Below, piece by piece: positions 54,225 through 63,098 of a stretch of 64,000 nucleotides of DNA. The position numbers and the translations under genes are program-made. Numbering within the stretch: the first letter of the stretch is position 1; each line of letters opens with the position of its first letter. Source of the DNA: Hymenobacter convexus (GTDB taxonomy: Bacteria > Bacteroidota > Bacteroidia > Cytophagales > Hymenobacteraceae); contig NZ_JAUQON010000003.1 of NCBI RefSeq assembly GCF_030580955.1, positions 62,001-126,000 on the forward strand, in the 5' to 3' direction. Under the pieces are notes generated by a model. It saw only the letters and a list, made by a program, of their open reading frames with translations. It did not search any database and had not been told where the DNA came from.

Positions 54225-55452
54225 CCTGAAGCGCGAGGTAAAGCAAAAGGCCCTGCAGTTCGTAGCCTTTGGTGGTGAAATGAACGAGGTCGGGCTGGGC
54301 CAGCCCGTGCGTCTGCCAGGCGCGCATGGAGCCGTAGCCGCCTTGCACGACGGCAAAATCCCAGTAAGCCAAGTCGTGGGCAGTGCAGTAGGCCTGTAGC
54401 ACCGTGCGCAGGCGCGCCAAATCGGGGTTGCGGTGGCGGCGGGCGCGGTAGGAATCGGCTGGGGCCGTAAGCAGCACATCGGCCTGGGGGCTGCCGCGGC
54501 GCAGGCGGCTCACCAGCGTATCGAGCTGCTGGGCGAAGCGCTGAGGGTCGAATCCAGCATCGTACGCATCGTTGGTGCCGAGAGATACGATAAGCAAATC
54601 GGGCTGGAGCAGGGGCAGCTGCGCGAAAAACTGCGGGGCGCGGTTGTAGTGGCGCACGGCCGCTCCGTTTACGCCAATGGCGTGGTACACCAGCCCGGCC
54701 CGGCCGTTATCGAGCAGGAGGCCGTAGAGCCGCGCACTGATTTGGCGGGAGCTACGGCGCACGGTGCGCAGCTCCACAAAATCGCGCAGCGAATCGAAAA
54801 CCACCGCCGATGACAGGCCCGGTCCGGCGCCCGGCACAGTGGCCAGCAGGCGGCCCCGAGCGTCGTGCACCTGCCAATCGAGGGCCGTAGCGCCGGGCGC
54901 ACGTAGCAGCGTGAGCCGGCTGAAACGGTAGTCGGGCCAGCGCCGGGCAGGGATACGCAGCGTGAAAGCCGCGCCCGTGTCGGTCGTGGCCAGGCTGATG
55001 CCGCTCAGGCCGATGGGCAGCGTGCTATCGGGCGCGGCCAGCACGCGGCGGGCGCGCCAGCGCCCGGCCGTCGGCGCGGTGCGAAACGTGGCCGAGCCAC
55101 CCGTCTTCGCCACGCCAAAGGGGAACGCTAGGCCGCGCCCCGCGTTGCCGTAGGTGCGCTGCAACTCGCGCCGCACCCGTCCCGAAAACTCGTCGGCCTG
55201 CAGGTGCGAGTCGCCGATGTGCACCACGCTCACCCGCTCGCCCGGCAGCTCGTTGGGATACACCGGCAGTTGGGCCAGCCGCCGGTAGAAGTGCTGCAAG
55301 CCGCGCTGAGCATTCTCGATGTGATTGGCCGATGTGCGCAGAAACGGATAGGCCGCCCGCAGGCTGTCGAGCCGCCCCAGCGCCTGCGCGCACACCGGCC
55401 GGCCGCTTCCCAGCAGCAGCCAAACCACGAACAGGTGAAGGCAATACTTCAA
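54196..55452 (-). CDS. Periplasmic SGNH/GDSL hydrolase-like protein
   Basis: 418 residues. The signal peptide ends near VCAQA (residue 23). Block I VVHIGDSHLQADEF gives the nucleophilic Ser (~residue 77), a carbohydrate-binding-like beta region follows (~115-220), block III is VSLGTNDAYDAG, and the DxxH end is TKGYELQG-adjacent (QPDLVHFT). It is translated just upstream of the MBOAT gene with overlap. In such pairs the SGNH protein usually performs the acetyl transfer in the periplasm, rather than hydrolysis. Confidence 0.9.
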   Translation of the reverse strand: MKYCLHLFVVWLLLGSGRPVCAQALGRLDSLRAAYPFLRTSANHIENAQRGLQHFYRRLAQLPVYPNELPGERVSVVHIGDSHLQADEFSGRVRRELQRTYGNAGRGLAFPFGVAKTGGSATFRTAPTAGRWRARRVLAAPDSTLPIGLSGISLATTDTGAAFTLRIPARRWPDYRFSRLTLLRAPGATALDWQVHDARGRLLATVPGAGPGLSSAVVFDSLRDFVELRTVRRSSRQISARLYGLLLDNGRAGLVYHAIGVNGAAVRHYNRAPQFFAQLPLLQPDLLIVSLGTNDAYDAGFDPQRFAQQLDTLVSRLRRGSPQADVLLTAPADSYRARRHRNPDLARLRTVLQAYCTAHDLAYWDFAVVQGGYGSMRAWQTHGLAQPDLVHFTTKGYELQGLLLYLALQDGFSLPPPR

Positions 55453-55493
55453 ATTAACTTCTGTAAATCAAATATCTATCAACATTAACCACA

Positions 55494-56966
55494 CTAGCGG
55501 GCCTGGGCACGGGCGGTACTGTCGGGCCGCGCGGTTGGGGTCGGACTGGGGCGGGCGTACTCGCCCATCAGGTAGGTGTAGAGCAGGCGGGCCATGCGCT
55601 GCCCACCCAAGGAGTTGATGTGGGTGTAGTCGTTGCGGGCCAGCGGCGGGGCCTGTTCCACCCAGTTCGTCATGGAATTCTGGCCGCCCATGGCCGCAAA
55701 CAGGTTCCAGAACGCCACGTGGGTGCGGCGTGCCAGGCGCTGCTGCGCCGCCAGCAGCAGCGGCACGGTGGGGTCGGTCACAAATTCGCCGTCGACGCGC
55801 GCGCTTTTGTCGCTCATGCCCACGATGAGGATGCTGGCGTGCGGAAAAGCCCGCTGCATGCGGTCGACCACCCGGGTCATGGCTTGCTCGTAGAAGCGGT
55901 AGTCGGTGAGGCCGGTTTGGGCCACGTTCACGCCGTAGTGCAGAATGACAAGTTGATAATCAAGCATTTTACCGAAAGCGGCCAGTTGCTCGAACGGAAT
56001 GCGATTGAGCGACATGCCGCCGTTGCCGCGAAAGGAAAAGTTGTCCAGCGTCACGCCCTGCGCGCCTTCGAAGCTGACGCCGTACACCGGGCGCGGGCCG
56101 TGGGTGGCGAAGGCCAACCGCAGCCGCCGGGCCGGCACGCCGGGCTTGAGCACCAATTCGTTGAGCGCGGCCGTGCCCGGGAGGGCGTGGGACACGAGGC
56201 GTCCGTCGGTGGTGGCCAGCACCTGGTCGCGCGCGCCGCCGGGCCCGTAAAACAGTCGGGCCTGGGCGAAGCGCCGCAGCGGCGCGAAGCGTTGCCCCGC
56301 CCGAAAATCAACCCAGCTGGTATCGGACACAATGTGCGTGCTGTCGTAATTCGAGATGACGCGGGGCAGAAACACCTGCCCCGCAATGCCCAGCGGCGCC
56401 GTGCCCGGCCGCTGGTCCGACACCATATTCAGCTCATACCAATCGGGCGAAAAGGTCTGGTGGATGGTTTCGCGAAAGTCGGCCGACACTGAGTTGATGG
56501 GCACAAACCCTACGCCAGTGCCCCCAAACTGGGTTTGGAGCAGGTTGCGAAGGTCGCCGGTGAGCAGGTCGCCCTCAATCATCGAATCGCCGAAGTAGGC
56601 AATGCGGGTTTTGCTGCCCGTGGCTTTGGTTTGGCGCAGGGCGGCCACGAAGCGGTCGAGGCCCGGCAGGTTGGCTAGGGCCGGCGGTTGGGGCGCGGCG
56701 GGCGCCGCCGTGGGTGCCGCAACGGTATCCGGGGTGGCGCGTGGGCCGGTGCCGGGGGCGGCTGGGACGGCCGGGCCATTGGGCGGCGGGGGCGCCAGCG
56801 CGGCCACGGCGCCGGGAGTGGGCCGCCACACGTCGGCTAGCAGCCGCACCGGGCGCAGCTTCACGCCGCTCACTTCAAGGCCCGGTTTCAACAACGAAAG
56901 CAGGCCCAGAAAGCCCACCGTAAGCAAAACCAGCAAAAACGGGTTCTGCGAGCGCAAAGAATTCAT
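55494..56966 (-). CDS. Membrane-anchored SGNH-family protein
   Basis: 490 residues. One N-terminal membrane helix (~10-30), a Pro/Ala-rich linker (~50-100), then an SGNH domain: IAYFGDSMIEGDLLTGDLRN (Ser ~131), LVILHYGVNVAQTGL in the place of the usual GTND block, and NDYTHINSLGGQRMA with the Asp/His pair. It precedes the other SGNH gene by 41 bases and forms a three-gene acetylation unit. The replacement of the GxND block by GVNV is typical of the acyltransferase-like branch. Confidence 0.88.
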   Translation of the reverse strand: MNSLRSQNPFLLVLLTVGFLGLLSLLKPGLEVSGVKLRPVRLLADVWRPTPGAVAALAPPPPNGPAVPAAPGTGPRATPDTVAAPTAAPAAPQPPALANLPGLDRFVAALRQTKATGSKTRIAYFGDSMIEGDLLTGDLRNLLQTQFGGTGVGFVPINSVSADFRETIHQTFSPDWYELNMVSDQRPGTAPLGIAGQVFLPRVISNYDSTHIVSDTSWVDFRAGQRFAPLRRFAQARLFYGPGGARDQVLATTDGRLVSHALPGTAALNELVLKPGVPARRLRLAFATHGPRPVYGVSFEGAQGVTLDNFSFRGNGGMSLNRIPFEQLAAFGKMLDYQLVILHYGVNVAQTGLTDYRFYEQAMTRVVDRMQRAFPHASILIVGMSDKSARVDGEFVTDPTVPLLLAAQQRLARRTHVAFWNLFAAMGGQNSMTNWVEQAPPLARNDYTHINSLGGQRMARLLYTYLMGEYARPSPTPTARPDSTARAQAR

Positions 56967-56985
56967 ACAATAGTGCCAGGGCCTG

Positions 56986-56993
56986 CAAACTTA
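56986..56993 (-). promoter_or_regulatory. Candidate -7 element for the SGNH-SGNH-MBOAT operon
   Basis: TAAGTTTG on the minus strand matches TANNTTTG, 19 bases upstream of the ATG at 56966. Confidence 0.5.
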
Positions 56994-57104
56994 AGGCGCC
57001 GGCCGCCAACCGATTGTCTGGGCTTCGACCTGGATAACGTTTGAGTTATACCCGCAACGCCGCCGCAACCAGCCGGCGCGTGGCGAAGTGGCACCGATGG
57101 TACG

Positions 57105-57524
57105 CTAGGCCAATTGGCTTAGCCAGGCGGCGGCTTCGGGCTCGTCGGCAAACCGGCGGTAGGTCAGGGCGTTGGCCGTGGCCTCGTTGGCCATTTCGTC
57201 GGCGGGGATGCGGGCCAGCACTTCGGCGGGCAGCAGCACGGCGCCGTAAAAATCCTGCATCCGGGTGCTGGGCATGCTCAGCCAGCAGTCGGTCACCCAG
57301 CTCGATTCCGGGGGCGTAAATGGCGTCATACGCCGGTGGTCGGCCACTACTTTGTGCCACTGACGGAGGGCCAGCAGCTGCTTGGCGTACCCGAGCAGCG
57401 TTTGCAGGTCGGCAAACTGGCGCGGGCCGGGGGTGTAGCGAATGATGACGTAACTACCCGCCGGCTGTTCGAGGACCTGCCCGGCGGCATTCTGAAAGTG
57501 TACGCGAGGTGTACCAAGGGCCAT
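57105..57524 (-). CDS. Small protein of unknown function, possibly SpoIIAA/STAS-like
   Basis: 139 residues from ATG 57524; an upstream start at 57572 is possible, but a TANNTTTG element lies between. Layout: beta-rich start (VIIRYTPGPRQF), a helix (LLGYAKQLLALRQ), VADHRRMTPFTPPESSW and the end FADEPEAAAWLSQL. This matches the pattern of the protein at 42905-43330. Function unknown. Confidence 0.72.
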   Translation of the reverse strand: MALGTPRVHFQNAAGQVLEQPAGSYVIIRYTPGPRQFADLQTLLGYAKQLLALRQWHKVVADHRRMTPFTPPESSWVTDCWLSMPSTRMQDFYGAVLLPAEVLARIPADEMANEATANALTYRRFADEPEAAAWLSQLA

Positions 57525-57532
57525 AGCGGAGG

Positions 57533-57540
57533 CAAAGGTA
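57533..57540 (-). promoter_or_regulatory. Candidate -7 element for the 139-residue protein gene
   Basis: TACCTTTG on the minus strand, 8 bases before the ATG at 57524, implying a very short leader. Confidence 0.45.
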
Positions 57541-57574
57541 GCCCGAGGCGGCGGCAAAACAGCTTCGAACAAGC

Positions 57575-57778
57575 CTAGCGCCGCTCCCAGCGCAGGTTGA
57601 ATTCTTGCTTGCTGCAGTAAGTATGCAGGCGCGAAACGGGGTTAATAATCACGATTTCACTGGGTTGCTCGTCGGTGGCTTCGGTGGCGCGTATCTCCAG
57701 CTCATACTCCTGCCCGTTGCGGAAGCCGGCAAAGCCGTCCATGCCCCGAAACACATATTTCTTTTTCTGAAATTCCAT
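57575..57778 (-). CDS. Small conserved-type protein of unknown function
   Basis: 67 residues, MEFQKKKYVFRGMDGFAGF start, then YELEIRATEA, IVIINPVSRLHTYCS and a basic end. Beta-rich, no signal. Codon use matches real genes and a TANNTTTG element sits directly upstream. Function unknown. Confidence 0.65.
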   Translation of the reverse strand: MEFQKKKYVFRGMDGFAGFRNGQEYELEIRATEATDEQPSEIVIINPVSRLHTYCSKQEFNLRWERR

Positions 57779-57782
57779 GCCG

Positions 57783-57790
57783 CAAAATTA
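57783..57790 (-). promoter_or_regulatory. Candidate -7 element for the 67-residue protein gene
   Basis: TAATTTTG on the minus strand, 4 bases before the ATG at 57778; nearly leaderless. Confidence 0.45.
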
Positions 57791-57823
57791 AGCGGCCGGG
57801 CGCGATGGCCGTGGTACCCATTG

Positions 57824-57857
57824 AAAAAGGGCGCTTACCGGTGGGTAAGCGCCCTTT
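57824..57857 (-). terminator. Strong rho-independent terminator
   Basis: A 14-bp stem (57826-57839 with 57844-57857) around a 4-base loop, followed on the minus strand by TTTTTC. It ends the gene at 57883-58143. Confidence 0.88.
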
Positions 57858-57882
57858 GGACGTGGTGCGGAAGGCCGCGGCG

Positions 57883-58143
57883 TTACGCGTTTTTCTTGGG
57901 CCGGCCAGGCTTTTTGGCGGGCGCGGCGCCCTCGGTTTCCGGCCGGGGGGTGCGGGGCTTGCGCGTGCGGGGCGTCGATACGTAGTCGTCGGCCAGCGCG
58001 GCTTCCATTTCTCCCAGAGCGGCTTGCAGGGCCCCCAACGTGGTGGTGACCTTGCGCAGGGCGCGTTTCAAATCGGCTTTAACCGCGTCAGCTTGTTGCG
58101 CCGTTTCTACGACTTTTTGGAATTCATCAAAGTTTAAGGCCAT
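57883..58143 (-). CDS. Small helical protein with a basic AT-hook-like tail
   Basis: 86 residues from ATG 58143 (MALNFDEFQKVVETAQQADA); the longer open frame upstream has no protein-like pattern. Residues 1-55 are helical or coiled coil. The tail has TPRTRKPRTPRPE and KKPGRPKKN; GRP flanked by Lys/Pro is the AT-hook core. It may bind A/T-rich DNA, by inference. A promoter element and a strong terminator bracket it. Confidence 0.78.
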   Translation of the reverse strand: MALNFDEFQKVVETAQQADAVKADLKRALRKVTTTLGALQAALGEMEAALADDYVSTPRTRKPRTPRPETEGAAPAKKPGRPKKNA

Positions 58144-58167
58144 GTGCAGCAAATGGTGAAGTACGGC

Positions 58168-58175
58168 CAAAGATA
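58168..58175 (-). promoter_or_regulatory. Candidate -7 element for the AT-hook-like gene
   Basis: TATCTTTG on the minus strand, 24 bases before the ATG at 58143, identical to the dinB element. Confidence 0.5.
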
Positions 58176-58280
58176 GAAAGAGGCGCAGATACTCATCGCA
58201 ACGGCCCGCCTGCCTTGGTGCCAGGCCGGGCCACGGCCGGAACCAGGACGGCGACGGCCGTGTATAAGGAGGCAATTCGC

Positions 58281-58288
58281 TATTTTTG
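58281..58288 (+). promoter_or_regulatory. Candidate -7 element for the 88-residue protein gene
   Basis: TATTTTTG matches TANNTTTG and ends 5 bases before the ATG at 58294; nearly leaderless. Confidence 0.4.
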
Positions 58289-58293
58289 ATACC

Positions 58294-58560
58294 ATGGAAG
58301 TCACGAATCACACCCTCGCCGAAGCCACCACCACGGCGCCTTTCATTGATTATGCCGTGTGCGTCGACGACGGCAACCGCCCCGCCAAGCACGTAGGCGA
58401 CTGGCCCACAGAGGGTCAGGTATATGCCGTGCGCGTGACGGAAGGCAAGGCCGAAGGCTCGGACCTGGTGCACGTGCTCGGTTTCCAGGGCGAAGCCCCT
58501 TACTTCAACGCCTTTGCCCCGCACCGCTTCGAAATCATTGAGCGCGTGTGGCTGAATTAG
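58294..58560 (+). CDS. Small conserved-type protein of unknown function
   Basis: 88 residues, acidic, no signal. FIDYAVCVDDGNRPAKHVGD and GQVYAVRVTEGKAEGSDL suggest a small beta-barrel (SH3-like) domain; the end FEIIERVWLN is compact. A dedicated terminator follows. I recognise no function. Confidence 0.75.
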   Translation: MEVTNHTLAEATTTAPFIDYAVCVDDGNRPAKHVGDWPTEGQVYAVRVTEGKAEGSDLVHVLGFQGEAPYFNAFAPHRFEIIERVWLN

Positions 58561-58582
58561 CCCGCCGGTTTCTTTTTGGCAA

Positions 58583-58618
58583 AAGCCCCAGTTGCGTCCA
58601 GCAGCTGGGGCTTTTTTG
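58583..58618 (+). terminator. Rho-independent terminator after the 88-residue protein gene
   Basis: AAGCCCCAG (58583-58591) pairs with CTGGGGCTT (58605-58613), followed by a T-run. Confidence 0.88.
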
Positions 58619-58660
58619 TTTGGCGACTGCAAACATTTGAAGGACACAGCATTACGCATA

Positions 58661-58692
58661 AAAAAAGCCCCGCCGGCCAGGCGGGGCTTTTG
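58661..58692 (-). terminator. Rho-independent terminator after the T9SS cargo gene
   Basis: AAAAGCCCCGCC (58663-58674) pairs with GGCGGGGCTTTT (58680-58691); the A-run on the plus strand gives the T-run on the minus strand. It may act in both directions. Confidence 0.88.
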
Positions 58693-58708
58693 TTTTGGCA
58701 GCCGCGCG

Positions 58709-59644
58709 TTAGTGCACCACCAGCAGCTTGCGTACCACCACGCCCCTTTCTGTTTGCAGCTGCAATGTGTAAAGGCCCGCCGCCTGGGAGCCCAGGTCGA
58801 GGGCGCGGGACGTAGCCGGGCTGCCCGCGGGGACTTGCAGCACCACGCGGCCGGTCATGTCGGTCACGGTGAAGGGCGCGGCCAACAGGGCGGGTTCGGA
58901 GCTATTGAGCACGAACCGCCCGTCAGCGCTGGGGTTGGGGGCCACGCTCACGGGCGCTTCCGGCAAGCCGGCCCGGGTGGCGGTGGGCGTGGCAAAGGCC
59001 ACGTCGTCGACGAGCAGCACGGTGCCCGGCAGGGGGTTCTGCCCCCCGGCGGAATAGAACTCGATGTGCACGGAGTCGGGGGTGGCGGCCGACAGGTAGG
59101 TCAGGGGCACGGTGGCCAGGGTGTAGGTGGCCGCCGGGGCTAATGGCAGGAAGGCCAGGACAATGTCGGTCGATACCCCGCCCGTGGTACGGGTGAGCGA
59201 AACCGATACGCCGGGCCGGTCGGTGGCGGCGCCGGGCCCGGTCAGCTTGTAGTAGAACTGCATCTGGGTGGGCCGGCTGGTGTAGGGCACCCCGCTGTAG
59301 AGGCTGCCGAAATCGATGTAGCGGCTGCCCAGCGCCATCGCGCCCGGAACCGTGGCCCCCAGCAGCGCGAAGGTTTTGGTTTCGAGCCGGGCGGCGTAGC
59401 TGCCGCCGTGCGCGTCGGTGCTTTTGGTGACGGTACTGGAGCTGACGGGCAGCGCAACCCCCACCACGGCGCTGAGCACATCGTCGAAGGTTTGCCAGTT
59501 GGCCGGGGCCTCCACGCCGGCCGCCACGGCGGTGGTGCGGTTGCTCCAGGTTTCAAAATCGAGGTTGGCGATGGTCTGGGCCCGGGCCGGCGCCAGCGCA
59601 AAAGGCAATGCGGCCGCAAGGGCAAAGCGGAAAAGTGCTTTCAT
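58709..59644 (-). CDS. Secreted protein with type IX secretion sorting domain
   Basis: 311 residues. The signal peptide ends near APARAQ (residue 23). IANLDFETWSNR begins a beta-sandwich domain resembling PCMD/carbohydrate-binding modules of Bacteroidota (residues ~25-215). The C-terminal ~75 residues (VSVAPNPSADGRFVL, FTVTDMTGRVVLQVPAG, LDLGSQAAGLYTLQL, KLLVVH) are a T9SS type A sorting tail, cleaved on export. It is probably a surface or secreted binding protein; ligand unknown. Confidence 0.9.
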   Translation of the reverse strand: MKALFRFALAAALPFALAPARAQTIANLDFETWSNRTTAVAAGVEAPANWQTFDDVLSAVVGVALPVSSSTVTKSTDAHGGSYAARLETKTFALLGATVPGAMALGSRYIDFGSLYSGVPYTSRPTQMQFYYKLTGPGAATDRPGVSVSLTRTTGGVSTDIVLAFLPLAPAATYTLATVPLTYLSAATPDSVHIEFYSAGGQNPLPGTVLLVDDVAFATPTATRAGLPEAPVSVAPNPSADGRFVLNSSEPALLAAPFTVTDMTGRVVLQVPAGSPATSRALDLGSQAAGLYTLQLQTERGVVVRKLLVVH

Positions 59645-59938
59645 TTGGAAGTATGGATAAGTGATGGATTAACAACCAGATGCCTGAGGGACGTCTGGGG
59701 TTGCCTAGCGTCTGCGCATGTAGCAAAAACTGGGGCGACCACCGCGCTGGGCTGCCGCATCATCCACGACCGGGGGGCGCCGGCAAGGCCTCCTGTTGCG
59801 CCCTCACCTGCGCCGAGCTGGCCTTGGGCCACGCCCCACACCGGAACAGTCGGAGGCAATGCCTGTTAATACCTCGTCGATTCATTCTGCGTGTCGCTAA
59901 TCAATTATCCCAACTTGCCCGGTTTTCGCTCTTTTGTT
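59645..59938. other. Intergenic region between divergent genes
   Basis: 294 bases between the T9SS cargo gene and the LLM oxidoreductase gene. Presumably holds both promoters; no exact TANNTTTG site, repeat or gene is seen. Confidence 0.4.
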
Positions 59939-60982
59939 ATGCCGTTAAGCTCCTCTGATTCCGTCGCTTTTTCCGTGCTGGACCTGGCGCCCATTGCCGC
60001 CGGCACCACGCCCGCCGATACCTTTCGCCACAGCCTGGACCTGGCCCAACAGGCTGAGCAGCTGGGCTACACCCGCTTCTGGCTCTCGGAACACCACAAC
60101 ATGGCCAGCGTGGCCAGCTCGGCCCCGGTGGTGCTCATTGGCTACATCGCCGGGGGCACCACCACGCTGCGCGTGGGTTCGGGTGGCATCATGCTGCCTA
60201 ACCACGCCCCGCTGGTGGTAGCCGAGCAACTGGGCACGCTGGCCACGCTCTACCCCGGCCGCATCGACCTGGGACTGGGCCGTGCGCCCGGCTCCGACCA
60301 GGTGACGGCCCAGGCCATCCGGGGCGGCCGCTTCGGGACCGTGCAGGATTTCCCGCGCGACATTCAGCAGCTGCAAACCTATTTTTCTGCCGATAACAGC
60401 ACCAGTAACGTGCGCGCCATTCCCGGCGAAGGGCTCGATATTCCGATTTGGGTGCTGGGCTCCAGCACTGACAGCGCCTACCTGGCCGCTGCTTTGGGCC
60501 TGCCCTACGCCTTCGCCAGTCACTTTGCCCCGGCGCAGCTCTTCGCCGCGCTCGACATCTACCGCCAGAATTTCCGCCCCTCGGCGGCGCTGGCCGCGCC
60601 CTACGTAATGGCCTGCGTGAACGTGGTGGCCGCCGATACCGACGCGGAAGCGCAGTGGCTGGCCACGTCCCTCAAGCAATTCATGCTGGGCGTCATCAAG
60701 GGCAAGCCCGCCCAGCTCCCGCCCCCCGTCGAGTCGATGGCCCCGTTCTGGGAACCGGCCCAGCAATACGCCGTCGAGCAAATGCTGGCCTACTCGTTTA
60801 TTGGCGGGCCGGCCACGCTGCAGAAAGGCTTGCAGCGGTTTATTGAGCAAACGCAAGTCAACGAAATCATGGCCGTGACCAACGTTTTCGCGCACGAGGC
60901 CCGGGTGCATTCCTACCGGGTGCTGGCCGATGTGCTGCGGCGCATCCCGCGGCCCAGCAGTACCGAGCCGGTGCTTTCCTGA
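59939..60982 (+). CDS. LLM-class flavin-dependent oxidoreductase (luciferase-like)
   Basis: 347 residues from ATG 59939; the frame is open upstream only by chance. SVLDLAPIAAGTTPADTFRH, RFWLSEHHNMASVASSAPVV, VGSGGIMLPNHAPLVVAEQL and YPGRIDLGLGRAPGSD are the typical start of the MsnO8/luciferase-like group, and PIWVLGSSTDSAYLAAALGL follows. It uses reduced flavin, probably as a monooxygenase. Substrate unknown. Confidence 0.95.
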   Translation: MPLSSSDSVAFSVLDLAPIAAGTTPADTFRHSLDLAQQAEQLGYTRFWLSEHHNMASVASSAPVVLIGYIAGGTTTLRVGSGGIMLPNHAPLVVAEQLGTLATLYPGRIDLGLGRAPGSDQVTAQAIRGGRFGTVQDFPRDIQQLQTYFSADNSTSNVRAIPGEGLDIPIWVLGSSTDSAYLAAALGLPYAFASHFAPAQLFAALDIYRQNFRPSAALAAPYVMACVNVVAADTDAEAQWLATSLKQFMLGVIKGKPAQLPPPVESMAPFWEPAQQYAVEQMLAYSFIGGPATLQKGLQRFIEQTQVNEIMAVTNVFAHEARVHSYRVLADVLRRIPRPSSTEPVLS

Positions 60983-61035
60983 TTGTTGACGGTGGGCCCT
61001 ACCAGCCTGACCGCCGCCTGGTTATCTTCGCGGGC

Positions 61036-62628
61036 ATGACCCCAGCCACCGCTCCCGCGCCCTTGGGCGAACTCAACGTTGCCCTGCACCTGGATGCGCT
61101 CTACTTGCTTGGCGACGCGGTGGCGGTGTTCAATGAGATAGGCGTCCGCCTGCTGCCCGGCTTTTCGGCCGATATGTCCTTCAATTACCGCACGGGCCAA
61201 TGGGTTTTGAGCGACCCCGAGCATGTGGAGCTGAATGGGTTCACGCCGGAAACCGCCGCCGCCCAATTTGCGGAGTTTGTCGGCGAGCCGTTGCGGGCCA
61301 TTCTGGGTGGGTACGCCCGCCGAGCATACCACGCGCTTGAGCCCCGGCACCTGGGCTTCGTGCGGGGCGTGCTGGCGCAGCTCCTGCCCGGGCCGTTGCC
61401 GCTCGTGCCCGAACCCCGCCCGCCCCTGCTGGACCTCGGGGCGGTGTTGCAGGCCTACGGCAGCTCCCTGCAAGCCGGCCCGGGCCCGGCCCGTCTGGTG
61501 TTCGGGGCGCCCGCAGTTCCCGCCGCGCGGCCCGCCGATTGGCAGCTGGTGATGGTCGCCGTGACGTTTTTTGTGGCGGGGTTGAACCTGACGCCCTGGC
61601 TCCTGCACGTGGCCGCCTGCGACCCGGCCAACGAAATGGCCCAGCTCCTGGGGGCCATGGCGCGCGGCGACCTGCGGGAACCGGCGTGGGGCGGCGTTCT
61701 GGCTTCGCTCTCCGGGGCGCACCGGCGGCGCGAAAAGCGCCTTGCGCAGCTGGCCCGCCAGCCCGCGCCGCTGGCCCAGTTGCTCGGGCTCCTGGCGGGG
61801 GTCTACGCGCGCGCCGAAACGCCCGGCCAACCGTACACGGAGCTGCCCGTTTTCCGGCTGCTGCGCGCGGCCCTGGCCCAGTTGCCCCGCGACGATGCGT
61901 CCGCGCTCTACGAATTTACCCTGGCCGGCATCCTGGACGGCCTGGATGCACTGGCGCAGCAGGCTGACGCGCAGGGCCAGACCGTGGCTTCTCTGACCTT
62001 TGCGCAGCTCACCCAAATCGGGCTGCAGCTGCTTTTGGAACGCGTGGCTCCCCCGCTCACCGAATCCTGGTTTTCGCGGGTGGAAGCAAGGGAAAACGCC
62101 TATAGCTGGCGCTCGCTCTCGCCCGACGGCGCGTTGGACCACCAGACCGTGTGGCAATTTGCCAACTACGCGGGCTCGGCGGCCTTCGCCGTCCGGCAGC
62201 ACGTGGCGCAACTGGCGCCGCTGTTTGAGCAGAGCACCATCACCAACCACCTCTGGACCGCCGTCTGGCGCGTGCTCCGGCAAGTGCGCACGGCCCTGCG
62301 ACTGTGCGAGGCCGTCGGCCGGCGGTCAGCCCCAAGCTCTGCCGCCCCCGAAGACCCCAAGAGCCTGGCCTTGATGCTGCAGCACCTGCTGGCCCATCAC
62401 CAGCAGCTCCTGAAGGCCGTGGCGGCCATGATTGAGCGCAGCTTGCAAACGGAACCGCGAAGCACACACTGGGCCCCGCTCATCCGGTCGAACAAAAAAA
62501 CCGGGCAGGAGTCGCCGCTTATGCAAGAGCTGTTGGCGTGCATGGCGGTGCACGGCACGCTGGCGTCGTACGGGTATGGTCCGGAAGCCAGCCAAAGCTT
62601 GGGCAAGCTAATCGCCACGCTGCCTTAA
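61036..62628 (+). CDS. Large protein of unknown function
   Basis: 530 residues, mostly helical, Ala/Leu/Pro-rich, no signal peptide. A hydrophobic stretch (WQLVMVAVTFFVAGLNLTPW, ~residue 170) could be a buried helix or membrane segment. It starts 53 bases after the flavin oxidoreductase and has strong codon bias in this frame. I recognise no family or motif. Confidence 0.75.
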   Translation: MTPATAPAPLGELNVALHLDALYLLGDAVAVFNEIGVRLLPGFSADMSFNYRTGQWVLSDPEHVELNGFTPETAAAQFAEFVGEPLRAILGGYARRAYHALEPRHLGFVRGVLAQLLPGPLPLVPEPRPPLLDLGAVLQAYGSSLQAGPGPARLVFGAPAVPAARPADWQLVMVAVTFFVAGLNLTPWLLHVAACDPANEMAQLLGAMARGDLREPAWGGVLASLSGAHRRREKRLAQLARQPAPLAQLLGLLAGVYARAETPGQPYTELPVFRLLRAALAQLPRDDASALYEFTLAGILDGLDALAQQADAQGQTVASLTFAQLTQIGLQLLLERVAPPLTESWFSRVEARENAYSWRSLSPDGALDHQTVWQFANYAGSAAFAVRQHVAQLAPLFEQSTITNHLWTAVWRVLRQVRTALRLCEAVGRRSAPSSAAPEDPKSLALMLQHLLAHHQQLLKAVAAMIERSLQTEPRSTHWAPLIRSNKKTGQESPLMQELLACMAVHGTLASYGYGPEASQSLGKLIATLP

Positions 62629-62694
62629 TTAATTGGTCTTCAAGTGCCCAAGCATCCTTTGCTCCCACGGGTCCCTTTTGTTCGTATGTAAGGC

Positions 62695-62961
62695 ATGCCT
62701 GTTCCCGAACTCGTGCTCGCGCCCACCGGTCGTCGGTTAACTTTTTCAGCCCATCCGGGCGAGCGTGCCCACATTTTCCGGCGCGTGGGCGGGGCTGCCG
62801 GCCCCTGGCACCGGGTGGCCGTCAACGCCCGCTGCCCCTTCCTCGACGAGGACGTGCTGGCTCCCGGCACGGCGGTGGAGTACTACGTGCACGTGCAGTC
62901 CGACGCCGCTGCGGAGGGGTCGCTTCAGAACCGCAGCCACTTGCTGAGCATTACCACCTGA
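62695..62961 (+). CDS. Small protein of unknown function
   Basis: 88 residues. ELVLAPTGRRLTFSAHPGER and APGTAVEYYVHVQSD suggest a single beta-sandwich module, such as a fibronectin-III-like unit. No signal. Codon use fits; function unknown, and I am less sure that it is expressed. Confidence 0.55.
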   Translation: MPVPELVLAPTGRRLTFSAHPGERAHIFRRVGGAAGPWHRVAVNARCPFLDEDVLAPGTAVEYYVHVQSDAAAEGSLQNRSHLLSITT

Positions 62962-63098
62962 TGCGGTTCAGCCCGCCCGCCTCGTATCGTCCGAACAGTA
63001 TTAAGGCGGGCGGAGGGCGGTTGCACTTTGCACAGCCGCTCCTAAACGTACCCGAAGCGGGGAATCGAAGCCTTTTTCACGCAGACCGAACAAGCGAC

